A DNA stretch of 64,000 bases from Eurosta solidaginis (taxonomy: Eukaryota > Arthropoda > Insecta > Diptera > Tephritidae): contig NC_090319.1 of the NCBI RefSeq assembly GCF_040869045.1, positions 225,036,490 to 225,100,489 on the forward strand. Direction: 5' to 3'. The translations under genes were made by a program, and so were the position numbers. This document shows positions 59,170 to 64,000 of the stretch, in pieces; position 1 is the first letter of the stretch; each line of letters begins with the position of its first letter. The notes beneath the pieces were generated by a model, which was given only the letters and a program-made list of their open reading frames with translations, searched no databases and was not told the origin of the DNA.

Positions 59170-59716
59170 GATTTTAAGATTGTATAAAATACATAAACAT
59201 GGCCAGCAGGAAATTATCTGGCAAGTACTATACATGGATTTATTCCTTTCTTTTTAAAATTTTCTTTTTAAAATACACCTTTTTAATTCGAATCTTTTAT
59301 CAACATATAGTTTATTATTATTATCTATGTTAATATTTTATGACATAAACATAATAACTAATTCAATTAATATATACCTCATTAGCTTTTTCTTTTTCTT
59401 CTATTGTTATTTATATAAACATGATAATGACTCTATTGTATGCGTAAAATTTGTAAATGGAATGAGATAAATTCTCACACAAAAATATATTTTTTTTGAA
59501 AATGTATATGTAGAAATTTGTGCGTATACGCAAGAAATAAAGAAAAAAAATTTGGTGTTCACCACAAACTTGATGCCTCCCAAGGTCACGCTCTCTCGCT
59601 AAAGTTGACCTCCGTTTTGGAATTTAACCGGGTTTCCAGAATTTTTCCAGCGGGAATAAAACGAGCCGACGCTGATTCAATAAACTTGCGAAAAGCACGC
59701 TTCCGTTGATATGCAT

Positions 59717-60096
59717 CAGTGGGGAGTGGGAGGGTGGAAATATAGATATGCTATTGATGAAAGTGCGTCGCTTTGACATGATGAGTTCGGCTCATTGCTC
59801 AAGCGAGAGGAGTATGCGTGGGTGGAATACCATCGGCTGCCAGCTGACGTAGTTTTGAAACCCTGCGCTTACGATAAAGATATCTGGCGAGTTATTACAT
59901 TTCCTGCAGTGGGGAGAGGGAGGGTGGAAATAGATATGCTATTGATGAAAGTGCGTCGCTTTGACATGATGAGTTCGGCTCATTGCTCAAGCGAGAGGAG
60001 TAAGCGTGGGTGGAATACCATCGGCTGCCAGCTGACGTAGTTTTGAAACCCTGCGCTTACGATAAAGATGTCTGGCGAGTTATTACATATCCTGCC
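59717..60096. repeat. 190-bp tandem duplication
   Basis: cagtggggag starts both units (59717 and 59907). They are nearly identical (gtgcgtcgctttgacatgat, ccatcggctgccagctgacg, ttgaaaccctgcgcttacga). Differences are a few single bases and a 2-bp indel. No function is seen. Confidence 0.85.
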
Positions 60097-60450
60097 ATAC
60101 CTGTGGAACGCCCCCGTTTATCGTAAAGGACTCCGTGCCATCTATTTGATCCGCCAAGATCTGTTGTATATCAGAGTGCCACAGATCATTTCTTTTAATT
60201 TCCTTTGTTGATTACATATATAAATCTTATTGCAGCAATGATCTTTTCTAGTAAAACAAAGATAAGTACAGAAGTATGCAGTTACAAATAAGTAATATTG
60301 AGAGAAATTTAAATAAGTATCACAAATCAAAAAAAAAAAGTACGATTAAAACGAAAAAACAAAAACGATAAACAATAGAAATAATAATAATAAGTAGTAA
60401 GAAAAAAAGTAATAATAATAAATAGAACAAAAATTGTAATAATAATAATC
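60097..60450. other. No gene seen
   Basis: AT-rich, with simple aataat runs around 60,380-60,450. Confidence 0.35.
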
Positions 60451-60454
60451 GGCC

Positions 60455-60505
60455 TACTGACTTGTAAGATCGGAGGTTCGAATCGAGCTCAAAGCCCAAC
60501 AATAA
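60455..60505 (+). repeat. Small box-B-bearing repeat, copy 3
   Basis: ctgacttgtaagatcggagg, ttcgaatcgagctcaaagcc, caacaata. ggttcgaatc is a full box-B match. Same family as at 52,885 and 53,183. Confidence 0.55.
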
Positions 60506-60837
60506 ATATTTTATCTTACTGAAAAGCAAATATCGATCACTTTTTGGGACCATTTTCTAAGGTCCTTTAATGATTAAATTTTAACATTTCATAAAAACCA
60601 ACAAAAAGAATAATCAAATATGCTTACCTTTCGATGAACAAAAACTGAATATAGTTTTTCAATCACGTTTAGGAATCATATTTGAATCAAATGTGTTTGC
60701 TTTAGGTGATCAAAAATTTATAATCATTTTTAATTCAGCTTTTTGAATCTTTTATGAATATATTTGTTGACTGAATAATGAATTTTATTCAATTCAATTT
60801 CAACTCAATTCAATTTATTTAACACATTTGTACAAGT

Positions 60838-60851
60838 GAGACTATTGTCTC
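60838..60851 (-). other. 3'-UTR hairpin of copy A3
   Basis: Stem GAGAC/GTCTC with a TATT loop. Compared with A1 and A2 (AAGAC/GTCTT) both outer bases of the stem have changed together, keeping the pair. Confidence 0.5.
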
Positions 60852-61352
60852 TTAAAGTACATCGACATTTGGATATGTGTACAATATAATAATGTGAGTA
60901 TAACAATATTTATATTAATATAAAAGAAATAACAGAAATTAATTAATATGAAGAAATAACAGAATATAATAATATAATATAAAAGAAATAACAGAAATAG
61001 ACAATGCAGATTCGAGAAAATAGCTAGAATAGTGTTTTTCGTATATCAAAAAATTCAGACAAAGCCAATTTAAATCGCGATGCATTGGGCTCATTTTTAA
61101 TAAAATTAGGAGTTCCATACTTTGATAGTACTGACAAAGAACGTCCTTGATGATGAGAGATATTTATGGCGTGGAACGATGAGGTTACAGGTTCTGTCAG
61201 ATCTCGCAAAACATAAATTTCGGAATAGGTATTCTGGTTGTTTTTTATAAATTAATTTATTCAGAAAAATTAGATTAGTTTAGGAAGGTAGTAAGACTGC
61301 AATCAAGTATTTTAAACGAAAACTCTGATATGTGGTCAAATTTACGCTTCAA

Positions 61353-62719
61353 TTAGATATATCTTGCACAATTGTTCAATGCAAGTTGTAGCTTATTTCT
61401 AGACCTGCAGTCTATATCACCAAACACTAACCCTCCCAACGAAATGAAAGGAACTATTAGTGATCTGACTAACATTAATTTGACATTTGGAGGAATGAAA
61501 GCAGCTGTGTACCATAATTTTCTTGACACAAAATAAATTTTTGATAAAACGTAGTTAATATGATCAACACAGTTAAAATTGGAATTTAGTTTGAACCCTA
61601 AACTACTAACGACCGACTCATACTTAATGGTAATATCCTGTAGTATAACCGATGGCAAATTCTCTACTAGTTGCGGAGAGGGCGAAATGCAAATAGCTTT
61701 TGTTTTAGACGCATTTAGATTTAAATTATTATCACTCGACAACGAAGAGATGCTTCCGAGATCCTCTTCATCCTACAAACCAAATCTTCAGATAAACCAA
61801 TAGGGCGAGATAAATATATTTGTGCATCATCAGCATATAGATGTATTGAAACACTTTTACAGCAATGAGTAATATCGTTAATGAACATACTGAACAAAAT
61901 TGGTCCAAGTATAGATCCCTGAGGCACCCCCGAGCACAGGCACTTCGTTTCAGAGCAACCACTTTTAACTACTACCTTCTGCCAACGATTTGTAAGATAG
62001 TTTTCGAGCAATCTTGAAGCACTAGAAGAGAATCCAAAGTAGTGTCGTAATTTCATTAAGAGAATGGAATGATCTACTGTGTCAAAGGCTTTCGAAAAAT
62101 CTAAAAGGGACATCACAGTCAAATCACCCCTATCGTAGGCAGGGCGGATGTCTTCAGTTACCTTGAGTAAAGCCGTCGCACAACTATGGCTCGCTCTATA
62201 ACCAGACTGGCATTCTGAGAGAAGGTTGTTCTTATTGAGGTGTTCGGTGATTTGGGCCACCACTAGCTTTTCCCAGATTTTAGAAAGAGCGGGTAATATG
62301 CTTATCGCCCGAAAATCCATTGGCAAAACAGCCGATGGGTTTTTAGCAATAGGAATAACTTTTGCTATCTTCCAAGCATCGGGAAAAGTTGAAGTCGTTA
62401 TCGAAAAGTTAATAATACGTGTTAACGTTGAAACAATGTTGATTGCAATAAGTTTTACAAACCTAAGGCTTATACCGTCGTCACCAACGGCATTGGACTT
62501 TATTGAGAATAGACTTCTTATGACATCATCCTCTGTAACTCCGAAAAATTGAAATTTGTTATTATTTGGTGTGTACATCACATTTTCATTATGTTTGAAA
62601 TTTTGATTATTTATATAACTACTCGACTGTAAAAAGAAGTCATTGATGGAGTCGGGGTCCAAATCGCATTTCGAATCATTTTTACATGCAATCCCTATTG
62701 ATTTGAGATTTTTCCACAA
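61353..62719 (-). CDS. Reverse transcriptase of copy A3, one frameshift
   Basis: 61721-62719 (332 codons) carries N-A-V-G-D-D-G-I-S, F-R-A-I-S-I-L-P-A-L (with A for the usual P), S-G-Y-R-A-S-H-S-C, L-L-D-F-S-K-A-F-D-T-V-D, G-V-P-Q-G-S-I-L-G-P and catalytic Y-A-D-D in H-L-Y-A-D-D-A-Q-I-Y. A frameshift near 61,730 shifts to 61353-61742, which holds N-L-N-A-S-K-T-K-A-I and the thumb P-P-N-V-K-L-M-L-V-R-S-L-I-V-P. Further C-terminal pieces extend to about 61,024. All polymerase core residues are kept. Confidence 0.8.
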
Positions 62720-62856
62720 GTTCTTGGTTGGTAAATTCGTGTCAAGCTTTGTTTGAAAAAAAGTCTTTTAGAATTTCTTACTGTGAGTGTAGCATGATTT
62801 CTGGCCAGACGATAATATTGCCAGTTTTCATTTGTGGGATGTTGCTTCCAAATTTT

Positions 62857-63861
62857 TTAAGATTTACTACGAGCTTTGATAGCCAGCAGAACCTCTTTTG
62901 TGAACCACGGCTGTTTATTTGTTTGGGACTTTACCGCCTTTAGAGGTACATATTTAGTAAATAGGTAATTTAAAAGAAACATGAAATAACTGAGTTTTTG
63001 GTTAATATCTGAAAACATCCATACGCGGTTCCAATGTAAAGAATCAGCTTCGCACATTAGTTGAGAGAGATTAACTGACTTAAAATCCCTATAATAAAAT
63101 TGTGTTTCGGTATTGCAATTAAAATCTATATCATACGATATAAACAACATATCATGATCCGATATTCCCGCAACTGAGAACTGGTCAAAATAAAGTACAC
63201 TGGAACGGTCCGAGGTACATATAAGGTCTAGCAAGCTAAATGTGCAATTTGGTGAAAATCTAGTAGGAGATTTATTGACAACGTCTAAGCCAGCGGAATA
63301 CAAATTATCCGTTAATGTCATTGACCTCAAGTCATTGTTTAATAGGTCTGTGTTAGTCACCACAGACCAAAATATGTTCAAATTTGTATACAAATTCAGA
63401 CAATTTTAGGAAAAAGTTGTCTAGCTTATGGAATTTACTGGGGTTGTACCCACACACAACTAAACACTTCTTTAATGCATCACTAACTTCTATAATCAAG
63501 TACTCAACAGGATCATTTTCGTTGGATTTGAAGATAACCTGATGTCTCAGCGATGTTTTACAATATATGGCAACACCTCCACCTCTTGCCCCGGTTTTCC
63601 TATCATTCCGTGCCAATGTGTAAGAGTGTAGTTTATAAAATTCATCCTCAATATCCTCTCTAAACCAAGTCTCAGTCACACAAAGTATGTCAATTTTTGT
63701 ATTTTACAAAATTTGGTTCATGTAATCAAGTTTCTGTAAATTGAGACTACGTGCATTTATGTGGCCAAGCTACAAACCTGCATGACTGTTGCTTACAAGG
63801 GTTAAAATGGTCTTGAGACATTCGTTGTCAGTACTCAGATACTCATTTTCACTGATCATTA
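62857..63861 (-). CDS. Endonuclease of copy A3, broken
   Basis: 63353-63679 has T-E-T-W with the catalytic Glu, G-A-R-G-G-G-V-A-I-Y and I-L-V-C-G-D at its end. The next frame (62857-63393) has S-P-T-R-F-S-P-N-C-T-F-S-L-L-D-L-I-C and G-I-S-D-H-D-M-L-F-I-S-Y with the catalytic S-D-H. A stop lies upstream of 63,679 (about 63,700), and the probable start is near 63,861. The frameshift falls near 63,370, just after the C-G-D block. Confidence 0.75.
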
Positions 63862-64000
63862 GGATTAATGCACTTAGCGCTGCGTAATGGGCTTTGGTTT
63901 GTAGAATTGAAAGTAATAAAGAAAAGAGGAATTTGCAAATGATAAACAAACATATTTGAAAAAGTATGAGAGAAAGATAAAAAGTAAATGTAGTAATAAA
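63862..64000. other. Upstream flank of copy A3, end of window
   Basis: AT-rich, no frame. It could be 5' UTR of copy A3 or host DNA. Confidence 0.3.

Larger units (their letters stand above)
54995..59549 (+). mobile_element. Non-LTR element D with ORF1, endonuclease and reverse transcriptase, degenerate
   Basis: A complete order is visible on the plus strand: 5' UTR, ORF1 with coiled coil, APE endonuclease (56440-57153), polymerase (57683-58771), C-terminal region to 59,169, a 3' UTR of about 370 bp and an aataaagaaaaaaaa end at 59,535-59,549. It is AT-rich (codons with A/T third positions), unlike family A. There are many frameshifts, and a MITE sits in ORF1. I place it loosely in the CR1/L2/jockey range. 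The 5' boundary is approximate. Confidence 0.75.
60810..63861 (-). mobile_element. Non-LTR family A, copy A3, ORF2 nearly complete
   Basis: It has the same 3' end as copies A1 and A2: an ATTTA-type tail near 60,815, acaagtgaga and hairpin GAGAC-TATT-GTCTC (60838-60851), followed by polymerase and endonuclease reading leftward from about 63,861. It differs from A1 by perhaps a third of residues, so it is a separate subfamily. Its 5' end may lie beyond the window, or ORF1 is missing as in A1. Confidence 0.8.

Overview
The window looks like repeat-dense nuclear DNA from an insect, most likely a fly. The evidence is the mix of elements: BEL/Pao and Ty3/Gypsy LTR elements, several CR1/L2-group, jockey-like and R1/LOA-like non-LTR elements, a Penelope-like element with a GIY-YIG nuclease, tRNA-derived SINEs, Helitron-like elements and fold-back MITEs. 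Most insertions sit inside other insertions. I see no bacterial operon structure and no clear host gene. One small candidate secreted-protein gene or pseudogene (45.9-46.4 kb) is the only possible host gene. A tephritid-like fly is my guess and is not proven here.

0-7.8 kb: an inverted repeat, a broken hAT/ZMYM1-like transposase piece, and a Gypsy element on the minus strand (LTR-like region, primer-binding site, gag, protease, start of pol). That Gypsy element is split by a nearly full-length CR1/L2-group non-LTR element (2.07-5.43 kb). A TATA-plus-splice-donor stretch lies at 7.47-7.60 kb. 7.8-15.8 kb: a decayed minus-strand BEL/Pao element with both LTR ends recognisable. Its gag is cut by a SINE with a 12-bp target duplication, and its leader carries a Gypsy solo LTR. 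15.8-22.6 kb: a non-LTR element cut at its reverse-transcriptase active site by a deleted Gypsy element (16,371-20,990, ATAT duplication). The 5' LTR of that Gypsy element was in turn hit by a 5'-truncated non-LTR copy (9-bp duplication). 22.6-24.3 kb: another Gypsy pol remnant.

24.8-29.1 kb: a Helitron-like element carrying a 3.3-kb satellite built from an 11-bp unit arranged in 89-bp higher-order repeats. 29.2-31.7 kb: a dispersed composite repeat with a 130-bp tandem array, containing a second SINE copy. 31.8-33.9 kb: a non-LTR copy with a TTAA-flanked MITE. 34.98-43.98 kb: four Penelope-like copies arranged as a 9-kb inverted structure, two tandem copies on each strand meeting head to head. 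Two intact 920-codon ORFs are present, and each terminal repeat carries a hammerhead-ribozyme motif. The whole block is flanked by a direct duplication of about 13 bp.

44-54.5 kb: jockey and R1/LOA fragments, a 95-bp minisatellite, tRNA-like pieces, a second Helitron-like element and a 432-bp fold-back. 55-59.5 kb: a plus-strand non-LTR element with a MITE in ORF1. 60.8-64 kb: a third copy of the first non-LTR family, running to the window edge.

All eleven retroelements I can orient between 1.8 and 33.9 kb, apart from one SINE, lie on the minus strand. This is the kind of orientation bias seen at uni-strand piRNA clusters. It is an inference that small-RNA data could test.
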